From Candidatus Nomurabacteria bacterium (GTDB taxonomy: Bacteria; Patescibacteriota; Minisyncoccia; Phycocordibacterales; CSBR16-119), in the NCBI GenBank assembly GCA_007117675.1, contig SKGB01000010.1, positions 1 to 22,127 on the forward strand: a stretch of 22,127 bases of DNA, read 5' to 3'. This document shows positions 1 to 6,080 of this stretch, in pieces. A program made the translations under genes and the position numbers. The stretch's first letter is position 1, and the number at the start of each line of letters is the position of its first letter. The notes beneath the pieces are model-generated. The model worked only from the letters and a program-made list of their open reading frames with translations, was not told where the DNA came from and ran no database searches.

Positions 1-1
1 A

Positions 2-769
2 AATTTTTGGCTATCTGAAAGTCTTGGAAAAGGTCGCCCTGGTTGGCATATTGAATGTTCTGCAATGTCTACCAAATATCTTGGAAACCATTTTGACATT
101 CACACTGGCGGAATCGACCTCGCCTTTCCCCACCACGAAAACGAAATTGCACAAACTGTGTGTGCCCATAACACACCATTTGTAAACTATTGGCTTCACA
201 ATGAGCATATTCTTGTGGACGGAACAAAGATGTCAAAAAGTCTTGGTAATCAGTTTGTTTTACAAGACATTATCAACAAAGGTTATGACCCGCTTGACTA
301 TCGATATTTTATTCTCTCTGCACACTACCGCTCAAAGGTGAATCTCACATGGGAGTCGCTCGACGCAGCTCGAAATGCGCGTAAAAAACTTACTCGATTT
401 GTGCGAGATGTTGCATCCGAAGGAGAAATACACGAAAAATATGTTGAAAAAATTATCTCTAATATTGAAGATGACATCAACACACCTAAAGCTCTTGCGA
501 CTGTGTGGGAACTTGTCAAAGATACTCGAGTTTCTCCAGAGGACAAAAAAGCAACCATACTCTATTGTGATGGACTTCTTGGGCTTTCACTGGACACTCT
601 TTCCGAAACAGATGAAATCCCTCAAGAAATATTTGAAATTGTACAAAAACGAGACGAAGCCCGCCTCGCAAAAGACTTTATAAAAAGTGACGCACTTCGC
701 GCAGAACTCGAAGGACTTGGATATGAAGTCTTGGACAGTCCGCAAGGTACACAGGTTGTAAAAAAATAA
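2..769 (+). CDS. cysS: Cysteinyl-tRNA synthetase, C-terminal part (5' end outside window)
   Basis: Charges tRNA-Cys with cysteine in the cytoplasm (class I aminoacyl-tRNA synthetase). The reading frame is open from base 2, so the gene begins upstream; about 255 of the usual ~460 residues are visible. Seen directly: the GRPGWHIECSAMS segment with the zinc-ligand Cys, the FDIHTGGIDLAFPHHENEIAQ stretch with the zinc-ligand His/Glu region, and the class I KMSKS loop as DGTKMSKSLGN. The remainder is a helical DALR-type tRNA-binding domain ending in ALRAELEGLGYEVLDSPQGT, typical of CysRS C-termini. The ATG at 65 is internal and is not the start. The SMR-type gene follows after 8 nt, so the two are probably co-transcribed up to the hairpin at 1101-1130. 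Confidence 0.96.
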   Translation, partial: NFWLSESLGKGRPGWHIECSAMSTKYLGNHFDIHTGGIDLAFPHHENEIAQTVCAHNTPFVNYWLHNEHILVDGTKMSKSLGNQFVLQDIINKGYDPLDYRYFILSAHYRSKVNLTWESLDAARNARKKLTRFVRDVASEGEIHEKYVEKIISNIEDDINTPKALATVWELVKDTRVSPEDKKATILYCDGLLGLSLDTLSETDEIPQEIFEIVQKRDEARLAKDFIKSDALRAELEGLGYEVLDSPQGTQVVKK

Positions 770-777
770 TAATATAT

Positions 778-1095
778 ATGCATTGGATTGGATTAATGAT
801 TATTATGGTTGTGGTAGAAGCTGTGTCAGATATTGTCGCAAAGGAGTTTTCGCTCCATGATAAACTTTGGATTGGAGGAATAGCACTTGCAGGTTATATT
901 GCTACAAATGTTTTCTGGCTTTATGCACTTAAAGCTGGAGTAGGACTCGGACGTGGTGCGGTATTATTTTCTGTTGGCTCTGCTCTACTTGGAGTTTTAA
1001 GTGGATTTATTTTATACAAAGAACAAGTGACCACTATTCAATTTATTGGAATAGTCCTCGGTATAGTTTCTTTTACACTTATCTTTTGGGAATAA
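778..1095 (+). CDS. Small multidrug resistance (SMR/EamA half-size) membrane transporter
   Basis: A 105-aa, almost wholly hydrophobic protein with four predicted membrane segments (about residues 2-20, 29-50, 57-77 and 84-103). This matches the size and topology of SMR/DMT-superfamily transporters, which work as dimers and exchange protons for small cationic compounds. A glutamate is present at position 14 in the first helix (VVVEAVSD), the place of the catalytic Glu14 of EmrE. The substrate cannot be told from sequence; such proteins may export drugs, guanidinium or polyamines, or work as paired heterodimers. It lies 8 nt behind cysS with no promoter between them and ends just before a strong terminator. 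No Shine-Dalgarno motif precedes the ATG. Confidence 0.78.
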   Translation: MHWIGLMIIMVVVEAVSDIVAKEFSLHDKLWIGGIALAGYIATNVFWLYALKAGVGLGRGAVLFSVGSALLGVLSGFILYKEQVTTIQFIGIVLGIVSFTLIFWE

Positions 1096-1100
1096 AAAAA

Positions 1101-1130
1101 ACACTCACATGTTTTGTGAGTGTTTTTTTT
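1101..1130. terminator. Bidirectional rho-independent terminator
   Basis: Stem ACACTCAC (1101-1108) / GTGAGTGT (1116-1123) with a 7-nt loop. It is preceded by a run of A and followed by a run of T, so it can end both the cysS-SMR transcript (+) and the convergent PG-binding gene (-), whose stop codon is at 1133-1135. Confidence 0.88.
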
Positions 1131-1132
1131 AT

Positions 1133-1810
1133 TTATCGTATCAAAAGATTGATTGTTTGTGAATCAAGAATTCCTGTTGCAGGAAGTCTGTTTGCAGTTT
1201 GAAATGCTTTAATAGCGTCTAATGTTTTATATCCAAAGGTCTGGTCAGGAGTAAGGGTAAAAAATCCTTTTGCTTGAAGTTTTTGCTCAATATCGAGAAC
1301 GATAGGATGAACTCCACCCATATGCATTTCAATATTCATAGATGGAACATTAGTAAGCAAACCAATATCAATACCGGTTGGCATTAAACATTTATTTATC
1401 AAACAACTCATAACACCCTCTGACATACTAACCCCTTCTTGACCACCACAAGCAAAATAATCACCTGGAGTTAAGACAGTAGAACCTACCACAGACTGAG
1501 TTGAGCAATTATAATTATGAACCGCACAATTAGTATCTGCACCACCATAAGTAACATAAGGGTTTGGGCAACCTTGCTCAACAAAATCGTCGCTGTTTAG
1601 AAACATAGTTATCTCACCGGGAATTCTTCGCACATCAATTGAATGTAAGTTTGAGATTGCAGGAAATCTATTTTCAACAGCAGGAGCAACATTCGCTGAC
1701 TGAGAAGACAAAACTTCTTCTGAAACCTCTTGATTGTTTAATCTAATAACAAAAACGGCAATAGCCACAACAACTGCTAAAATTAAAATACTTCCTAATG
1801 TTTTTTTCAT
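1133..1810 (-). CDS. Membrane-anchored protein with C-terminal peptidoglycan-binding domain
   Basis: 225 aa. Residues 1-4 are charged (MKKT), followed by a hydrophobic segment (about 5-22) with no obvious cleavage site, so a signal anchor with the rest outside the membrane. The C-terminal ~60 residues (from HPIVLDIEQKLQAKGFF, through FGYKTLDAIKAFQTANRLPATGILDSQT) match the PG_binding_1 fold, which binds cell-wall peptidoglycan. The middle (about 60-150) matches no family I recognise. It contains six cysteines, an even number that fits disulfides outside the cell. No catalytic domain is visible, so it probably anchors or scaffolds rather than cuts the wall. It appears monocistronic: its -10 box is 6 nt before the ATG, implying a leaderless mRNA, and the hairpin at 1101-1130 ends it. 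Confidence 0.82.
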   Translation of the reverse strand: MKKTLGSILILAVVVAIAVFVIRLNNQEVSEEVLSSQSANVAPAVENRFPAISNLHSIDVRRIPGEITMFLNSDDFVEQGCPNPYVTYGGADTNCAVHNYNCSTQSVVGSTVLTPGDYFACGGQEGVSMSEGVMSCLINKCLMPTGIDIGLLTNVPSMNIEMHMGGVHPIVLDIEQKLQAKGFFTLTPDQTFGYKTLDAIKAFQTANRLPATGILDSQTINLLIR

Positions 1811-1816
1811 AGTTTA

Positions 1817-1844
1817 ATTATGCCCTATAAACAAAAAAACCCAA
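1817..1844 (-). promoter_or_regulatory. Promoter of the PG-binding gene (leaderless layout)
   Basis: On the - strand: -35-like TTGGGT (1844-1839), 16-nt spacer, -10 CATAAT (1822-1817), then only 6 nt to the ATG at 1810. Transcription would start at or next to the A of the ATG. Confidence 0.5.
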
Positions 1845-1863
1845 ATTGAAACAGTCGAAAACT

Positions 1864-1892
1864 TTGCTTTTATTTTGCTTTTGTGGTATCAT
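1864..1892 (+). promoter_or_regulatory. Promoter of the cold-shock gene (extended -10)
   Basis: TTGCTT (1864-1869), 17-nt spacer, TATCAT (1887-1892) preceded by TGG, making an extended -10. The predicted start near 1899 leaves an ~80-nt untranslated leader, unlike the leaderless genes nearby; long leaders are typical of cold-shock mRNAs. The leader carries the 9-mer GTTTAAGTT twice (1939-1947 and 1962-1970). Confidence 0.6.
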
Positions 1893-1981
1893 AACCTTGT
1901 CAAAACATCTTGTGCTTTTAAGTGGGAACATTTGTGAGGTTTAAGTTGTTTTGGGTTAGAAGTTTAAGTTAAAAAATCAAG

Positions 1982-2182
1982 ATGGCACAAGGTGTAATCA
2001 AGCGTCTAAACGACAAAGGTTTTGGTTTTATCGCTGTTGAAGGTGAAGAAAAAGATTACTTTTTCCACGCTACAGAATTGACTAACGCAGAGTTCAACGA
2101 TCTTCGAGAAGGAGATACACTTGAATTCGAAGTTGCTCAAGGCGAAAAAGGACCACAAGCTGTAAACGTTTCAAAGGCGTAA
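1982..2182 (+). CDS. csp: Cold-shock-domain RNA-binding protein (CspA family)
   Basis: 66-aa single cold-shock domain (OB fold) that binds single-stranded RNA/DNA and loosens mRNA structure. RNP1 is seen as KGFGFI at residues 12-17 and RNP2 as DYFFHA at about 25-30, where most relatives have VFVHxS. The length matches CspA (about 65-70 aa). The C-terminus (GPQAVNVSKA) is typical. It has its own extended -10 promoter and an ~80-nt leader, and is ended by the hairpin at 2192-2225. No Shine-Dalgarno sequence is visible before the ATG (context AAAAAATCAAGATG). It converges on dnaJ. Confidence 0.95.
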   Translation: MAQGVIKRLNDKGFGFIAVEGEEKDYFFHATELTNAEFNDLREGDTLEFEVAQGEKGPQAVNVSKA

Positions 2183-2191
2183 CAAATAAAA

Positions 2192-2225
2192 GAAAAAGCT
2201 CGACCCTTACAGGTCGAGCTTTTTC
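2192..2225. terminator. Shared bidirectional terminator overlapping the 3' end of dnaJ
   Basis: 14-bp perfect arms (2192-2205 and 2212-2225, core GCTCGACC / GGTCGAGC with A5/T5 flanks) and a 6-nt loop. The dnaJ stop codon (2207-2209) lies in the loop and its last codons form one arm. The same hairpin ends csp on the other strand. Confidence 0.9.
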
Positions 2226-3094
2226 AATTCCTCTATGAGTTTTTTTTGTTCTTTATTCAGAGAGCTTGGAATCAAAACTTTTACCTCAAGTAAAATATCT
2301 CCTCGCTGAAAAGCGCTCGCTCGCACACCTTCTCCTTTAATTCGAAGAAGTGTTCCACTTCGGATTCCTTTTGGAATCTTGACCGTCACCTCCCTCTCGA
2401 GGGTTTCTATTTTGTATTTTGCACCAAGGATAGCGTCGGTTAATTTAACTTCAAGTGTTCGTACCAAATGATACCCTTCTTTTCGATACAACTCATGCGG
2501 AGTGACAGAAATCACAAGATACAAATCCCCCGCCTGTCCACCCTCTACCGCTTCTCCATAGCCAGAAAGTTTGAGCTTTTGCCCGCTTTCAATTCCTGCC
2601 GGAATATCTATTTCTATTTCACCTCGTGAAGCTTCCGAACTTTCTTTGGGTATTTTGATTTTCTTTTTTGTTCCCAAGATTGATTCTTTGAATGTGATCT
2701 TGAGACCAAGTTGAAACGAACGTCCTCGTGGAGTACGCTGACGCCCACCAAAACCTCCACCGAAAAATCCTTCGAAAATGTCATTTAAGTCAAACTCCAT
2801 CCCACCTTGTCCATTTTGAAATCCAGAAAAGTCAAAACCACCAAATCCTTGCCCGCCACCACCAAAACCTCTACCACCCATGTTGGGTCCTGCAGAGCCA
2901 AAACGGTCGTACTGAGCACGTTTTTGGTCGTCTGAGAGCACTTGATATGCCTCGTTTGCCTCTTTGAACTTCGCCTCGTCCCCACCCTGCTTGTCGGGGT
3001 GGAACTCATGCGCTTTTTTCCGAAAGGCTTTCTTTATTTCATCCTTGGTGGCAGTCTTGCTCACGCCAAGTGTTTGGTAATAGTCTTTTGACAT
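2207..3094 (-). CDS. dnaJ: DnaJ co-chaperone, zinc-finger-less (class B / CbpA-like)
   Basis: 295 aa; stimulates DnaK's ATPase and delivers substrates. The J domain spans residues 1-68 with the HPD motif at 32-34 (EFHPDKQGG). A Gly/Phe-rich linker follows (about 70-118), then two beta-rich substrate-binding domains starting at FQLGLKITFKESILGTKKKI. There is no CxxCxGxG repeat, so the zinc-finger domain of classical DnaJ (~375 aa) is missing; this is the shorter class B architecture. With dnaK and grpE on the same strand it may be the main J-protein here. A 66-codon ORF ends 2 nt upstream of its ATG, while dnaK is almost 400 nt away behind a long palindrome, so whether dnaJ shares the grpE-dnaK transcript is uncertain. 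Confidence 0.93.
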   Translation of the reverse strand: MSKDYYQTLGVSKTATKDEIKKAFRKKAHEFHPDKQGGDEAKFKEANEAYQVLSDDQKRAQYDRFGSAGPNMGGRGFGGGGQGFGGFDFSGFQNGQGGMEFDLNDIFEGFFGGGFGGRQRTPRGRSFQLGLKITFKESILGTKKKIKIPKESSEASRGEIEIDIPAGIESGQKLKLSGYGEAVEGGQAGDLYLVISVTPHELYRKEGYHLVRTLEVKLTDAILGAKYKIETLEREVTVKIPKGIRSGTLLRIKGEGVRASAFQRGDILLEVKVLIPSSLNKEQKKLIEELKKLDL

Positions 3095-3096
3095 GG

Positions 3097-3297
3097 TTAT
3101 TTTAGAAATGGAATTTTAAATAAGACCCCCTCTCTTTTTCTTTCATAAAATTCTATTTTACTTGTATATGAATTTACTTTTTCTCTTATCTCATAAGCTA
3201 GAGGAGTTTCTAATATTCCTGACGTTTTTAATTTTAAGTTTTCTTTTTCAGAATTTAAAGTAGAATAAAGTTTTTCAATTTTTATCCAGCAATCCAT
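3097..3297 (-). CDS. Small hypothetical protein between dnaK and dnaJ
   Basis: 66-codon ORF I do not recognise. It is rich in Lys, Glu, Ser and Leu, has no membrane segment, and is probably mostly helical (for example SEKENLKLKT and IREKVNSYTSKIEFYERKRE). In favour: it is on the strand of its neighbours and ends 2 nt before the dnaJ ATG, a spacing that suggests translational coupling. Against: it is short, AT-rich, lies beside a repeat-like palindrome, and has no clear promoter or ribosome-binding site. It could be a real small gene, the remnant of a longer one, or only the dnaJ leader. Confidence 0.4.
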   Translation of the reverse strand: MDCWIKIEKLYSTLNSEKENLKLKTSGILETPLAYEIREKVNSYTSKIEFYERKREGVLFKIPFLK

Positions 3298-3307
3298 AAT
3301 ATTTTTT

Positions 3308-3431
3308 GACCCTTCGTAGAAAAGTCGAATAAAAAATCAATGCTGTGTTCTTGTGAGAGACGAGCGCTTGAAGCGAAGCGGTTAGCGAGTCTCCAAAAAC
3401 ACAGTTTGATTTTTCGACTTTTCAAGGGGTC
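3308..3431. repeat. 124-bp imperfect palindrome with nested arms (MITE-like or structured RNA)
   Basis: Outer ends GACCC (3308-3312) / GGGGTC (3426-3431); GAAAAGTCGA (3319-3328) pairs with TCGACTTTTC (3414-3423); CTGTGTT (3343-3349) with AACACAG (3398-3404); GAGAC (3357-3361) with GTCTC (3389-3393); CGCTT (3365-3369) with AAGCG (3376-3380). The centre is GC-richer than the flanks. It could be a non-autonomous repeat with inverted ends, a structured RNA, or a processing/attenuation element between dnaK and dnaJ. No encoded transposase is nearby. Confidence 0.75.
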
Positions 3432-3442
3432 TAGCCTTTTTG

Positions 3443-3469
3443 TTTCTTTTTGGGTGATGCAAAAAGAAA
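3443..3469. repeat. Short inverted repeat downstream of dnaK
   Basis: TTTCTTTTT (3443-3451) / AAAAAGAAA (3461-3469), with a 9-nt loop. It lies just after the dnaK stop and next to the 124-bp palindrome. It is AU-only as RNA and lacks a GC stem, so it is a poor terminator; it may be part of the same repeat unit. Confidence 0.5.
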
Positions 3470-3485
3470 ATAATCTTTTAAAGAA

Positions 3486-5402
3486 TTAGTCTTTCTTATC
3501 CTCATCCACAACCTCCGCATCCTGCACCCCATCATCCTCCTTTGGAGTTTCCGCACCTGCGTCAGCACCTCCCTTTTCCGCTTCAGCCTTTTGCATTATC
3601 TCATAAATCTTTGACATTTCAGTATTAAGCTCATCCACCGCACCTTTGATAGGTTCATGATTGAAACTTTCTGCATGCTCTGGCAATTCTTTTACTTCTT
3701 TAAGTTTTGCAACTTTTTCTTCAATAGCTTTTTTAGTATCTTCTGGAATTTTTTCTGCGTGATCTTTCAACGCTTTTTCTGCAGCAAAGACTGTCATTTC
3801 TGCATTGTTTTTAATATCCACAAACTCTTTCTTTTTCTTGTCAGTCTCAGCGTTTGCTTCAGCGTCTTTTTTCATTCGCTCAATATCTTCGTCAGTTAAT
3901 CCCGAAGATGCCTCAATGCGAATAGACTGTTCTTTTCCAGAAGTTTTGTCTTTTGCTTTTACGCTCAAGATTCCGTTTGCATCCAAGTCAAAGGTCACCT
4001 CAATTTGTGGTGTTCCTCGTGGTGCGGGTGGGATTCCATCCAACACAAACCGACCGAGCGATTTATTGTCAGCTGCCATTGGTCGCTCACCTTGTGTAAT
4101 GTGAATTTCTGTCGAAGTTTGATTGTCTGCAGCGGTTGAAAAGACTTGCGACTGTTGTGCTGGAATAGTGGTGTTTTTCTCGATGAGTTTTGTTGCAACT
4201 CCTCCAAGCGTTTCGATTCCAAGAGAAAGCGGAGTCACATCGAGAAGTAGCACATCTTTCACATCTCCTTGAAGTACCCCTCCCTGAATTGCAGCACCTG
4301 CTGCCACCACTTCGTCCGGGTTGATAGACTTGTTTGGTTCTTTTCCAAAAAAGTTTTTTACCGCATCTCCGATAGCAGGCATTCGAGTTTGACCTCCCAC
4401 AAGAATAATCTCATTGATGTCAGACTTTGAAAAACCAGACTCTTTGAGCGTGTCCTCTGTGATTTTAATTGAACGATCAATATACTCTTGTACTAAAGAC
4501 TCAAGTATTGCTCGTGACATAGACATCACAAGGTGTTTTGGTCCATCAGAATCAGAAGTAATAAAAGGAATATTAATTTCTGCTTGCGCCGAAGAAGAAA
4601 GCTCATGCTTTGCTTTTTCTGCAGCTTCTTTCAAACGTTGAATAGCAAGCGAATCTTTTGAAATATCAACCCCTTGATCTTTTTTAAATTCACCAATAAT
4701 CCACGCAATGATTTTTTGGTCAAAATCTTCTCCTCCCATATGAGAGTCTCCCCCTGTCGACTTCACTTCAATAGTGTCTTCTGATACTTCAAGCACTGTC
4801 ACGTCAAAGGTTCCTCCTCCGAAGTCATAGACCACAACCTTTTCATCTTTGTTTTTGTTAAATCCGTACGCAAGTGCTGCTGCGGTTGGTTCGTTGATGA
4901 TTCGTTTCACATCAAGACCTGCGATTGCTCCCGCGTCTTTGGTTGCTTTTCGTTGCGCATCGTCAAAATACGCTGGTACTGTGATCACCGCTTCTGTAAC
5001 TTTTTCTCCAATTTTTTCTTCAACATCCGCTTTAATTTTTGAAAGAATCATTGCAGACACTGACTCTGGAGTTTGCCACTCTTCTCCCATTTTTACTTCT
5101 ACTCCACCGTTTGAAGCTTCGCGGATTTCGTACGGGATAAGGTCTTTGTCTTTTTGTACTGCCGGGTCAGTAAATCGGTGACCCATAAATCGCTTGATAC
5201 CATGGATGGTATTTTTTGGATTTGTCACCGCTTGGCGCTTTGCCAAAAGTCCGACAATTCGTGACGCATCTTTTCCAAGCGCTACGATTGACGGTGTTGT
5301 TCTATTCCCCTCTTTGTTTTCTATAATTTTTGGTTGCCCTCCTTCAACAATAGCTACTGCTGAGTTTGTTGTTCCGAGGTCGATTCCGATTATTTTTGAC
5401 AT
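3486..5402 (-). CDS. dnaK: Chaperone DnaK (Hsp70)
   Basis: 638 aa, the normal full length. ATP-driven cytoplasmic chaperone working with DnaJ and GrpE. Visible motifs: phosphate 1 loop IDLGTTNS (7-14), INEPTAAALAYG, phosphate 2 VYDFGGGTFDVTVLEV, the adenosine motif ILVGGQTRMP, the interdomain linker and start of the substrate domain at DVLLLDVTPLSLGIETLGG, the helical lid after about residue 510, and an acidic, disordered tail ending DAEVVDEDKKD. It lies 31 nt downstream of grpE and probably shares that promoter. No terminator with a GC stem and T-run follows; a palindrome-rich stretch (3308-3469) separates it from the small ORF and dnaJ. No Shine-Dalgarno sequence is seen. Confidence 0.98.
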   Translation of the reverse strand: MSKIIGIDLGTTNSAVAIVEGGQPKIIENKEGNRTTPSIVALGKDASRIVGLLAKRQAVTNPKNTIHGIKRFMGHRFTDPAVQKDKDLIPYEIREASNGGVEVKMGEEWQTPESVSAMILSKIKADVEEKIGEKVTEAVITVPAYFDDAQRKATKDAGAIAGLDVKRIINEPTAAALAYGFNKNKDEKVVVYDFGGGTFDVTVLEVSEDTIEVKSTGGDSHMGGEDFDQKIIAWIIGEFKKDQGVDISKDSLAIQRLKEAAEKAKHELSSSAQAEINIPFITSDSDGPKHLVMSMSRAILESLVQEYIDRSIKITEDTLKESGFSKSDINEIILVGGQTRMPAIGDAVKNFFGKEPNKSINPDEVVAAGAAIQGGVLQGDVKDVLLLDVTPLSLGIETLGGVATKLIEKNTTIPAQQSQVFSTAADNQTSTEIHITQGERPMAADNKSLGRFVLDGIPPAPRGTPQIEVTFDLDANGILSVKAKDKTSGKEQSIRIEASSGLTDEDIERMKKDAEANAETDKKKKEFVDIKNNAEMTVFAAEKALKDHAEKIPEDTKKAIEEKVAKLKEVKELPEHAESFNHEPIKGAVDELNTEMSKIYEIMQKAEAEKGGADAGAETPKEDDGVQDAEVVDEDKKD

Positions 5403-5433
5403 AGTAGTTTCAAAATTAGATTAATAACATACT

Positions 5434-5958
5434 TTATTTTTTAATATATTCAAATGTTTTCACCTTTACAGGTCGGATAACAGTATCTTTAACCTTATAT
5501 CCTTTTTGCATTACAGACTCGATTGTCCCATCTTGATTTTGATCATCTGTCTCAATCTTATCCATCGCCTGATGCAACTCTGGATCAAAAGAATCTCCAG
5601 TACCACACTCAATTTCTCGCACCTCATACCGGTCGAGCGTATCATTGAATTGTTTTAAAATATACTCGATACCCATTCGCCAATTTTGGTCAACCTTCTC
5701 CCAGACTTCAGTATTTGCCATTGCCATAGAAAAGCTATCAAGTACCGGCAAGAGGTCTTCCACAAAACCAGAAACTATGTACGTTTTGAGGTTTTCCATT
5801 TGGCTCGCATGCTGTTTCTGTAAGTTTGCATAGTCGGCCCGTGCTCTCTGCCACCCGTCCATATTTTCCTGAACCTGTGTCTCAAGCTCTTTTATTTTTT
5901 GCTCTAGAGACTCAAGCTCGGTTATTTCTTTTGTTTCTTTTTTACTATCATCACTCAT
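5434..5958 (-). CDS. grpE: Nucleotide exchange factor GrpE
   Basis: 174 aa; releases ADP from DnaK. It has an acidic, charged N-terminus, a long coiled-coil helix (about 12-60, ELESLEQKIKELETQVQENM), and the family core ending in the C-terminal beta domain (QNQDGTIESVMQKGYKVKDTVIRPVKVKTFEY), where GxxxxxxVxxVxxxGYxxxxxxIRPAxV is the family signature. First gene of the grpE-dnaK unit. The promoter is of vegetative type (TTGTCA-N16-TATAAT), with about 28 nt of leader. No CIRCE (TTAGCACTC-N9-GAGTGCTAA) is present upstream. A different palindrome (6024-6042) lies behind the -35 box. Confidence 0.95.
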   Translation of the reverse strand: MSDDSKKETKEITELESLEQKIKELETQVQENMDGWQRARADYANLQKQHASQMENLKTYIVSGFVEDLLPVLDSFSMAMANTEVWEKVDQNWRMGIEYILKQFNDTLDRYEVREIECGTGDSFDPELHQAMDKIETDDQNQDGTIESVMQKGYKVKDTVIRPVKVKTFEYIKK

Positions 5959-5993
5959 AATTATTTTATTTGTGATTACTTATAACAAAACTT

Positions 5994-6021
5994 ATTATAG
6001 TCATCTTTGTATTTTTGACAA
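5994..6021 (-). promoter_or_regulatory. grpE-dnaK promoter
   Basis: On the - strand: TTGTCA (6021-6016), 16-nt spacer, TATAAT (5999-5994). Start expected near 5987, about 28 nt before the ATG. This looks like a housekeeping sigma promoter, with no CIRCE operator and no sigma-32-type boxes. Confidence 0.68.
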
Positions 6022-6023
6022 GT

Positions 6024-6042
6024 ATTTTACGAGCGTAAAAAT
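6024..6042. promoter_or_regulatory. Candidate operator between the divergent grpE and PaaX-like promoters
   Basis: Dyad ATTTTAC-GAGC-GTAAAAAT (6-bp perfect core TTTTAC/GTAAAA with near-matching flanks). It fits between the two -35 boxes: 2 nt from the grpE -35 (6016-6021) and 1 nt from the PaaX-like -35 (6044-6049). A bound protein could control both genes. Inferred from position and symmetry. Confidence 0.45.
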
Positions 6043-6043
6043 A

Positions 6044-6072
6044 TTGTAAAATGTGGAAAACTGTGCTATATT
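6044..6072 (+). promoter_or_regulatory. Promoter of the PaaX-like gene (extended -10, leaderless layout)
   Basis: TTGTAA (6044-6049), 17-nt spacer, TATATT (6067-6072) preceded by TGC (extended -10). Only 8 nt separate the -10 box from the ATG at 6081, so the mRNA should begin at or within 1-2 nt of that ATG. The upstream ATG at 6051 lies inside this promoter. Confidence 0.65.
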
Positions 6073-6080
6073 TCAAACAT

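Noticed and set aside
3298..3485. tRNA or other known RNA gene in the palindromic region
   Set aside because: There is no T-loop GGTTCGA, no CCA-proximal acceptor pairing and no known RNA motif; only nested inverted repeats.
3657..3899. Phe-rich ORF on the + strand and other long antisense frames in dnaK, rpoA, gdhA and mnmA
   Set aside because: They are antisense shadows of strongly conserved genes, with low-complexity products and no promoter.
5959..6050. CIRCE element or sigma-32-type promoter upstream of grpE
   Set aside because: I searched for TTAGCACTC-N9-GAGTGCTAA and heat-shock-type boxes; neither is there, only a vegetative-type promoter and a different palindrome.
6051..6080. Upstream ATG giving a 10-residue longer PaaX-like protein
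   Set aside because: It lies between the -35 and -10 boxes of the gene's own promoter; the ATG at 6081 fits the family N-terminus and the -10 spacing.
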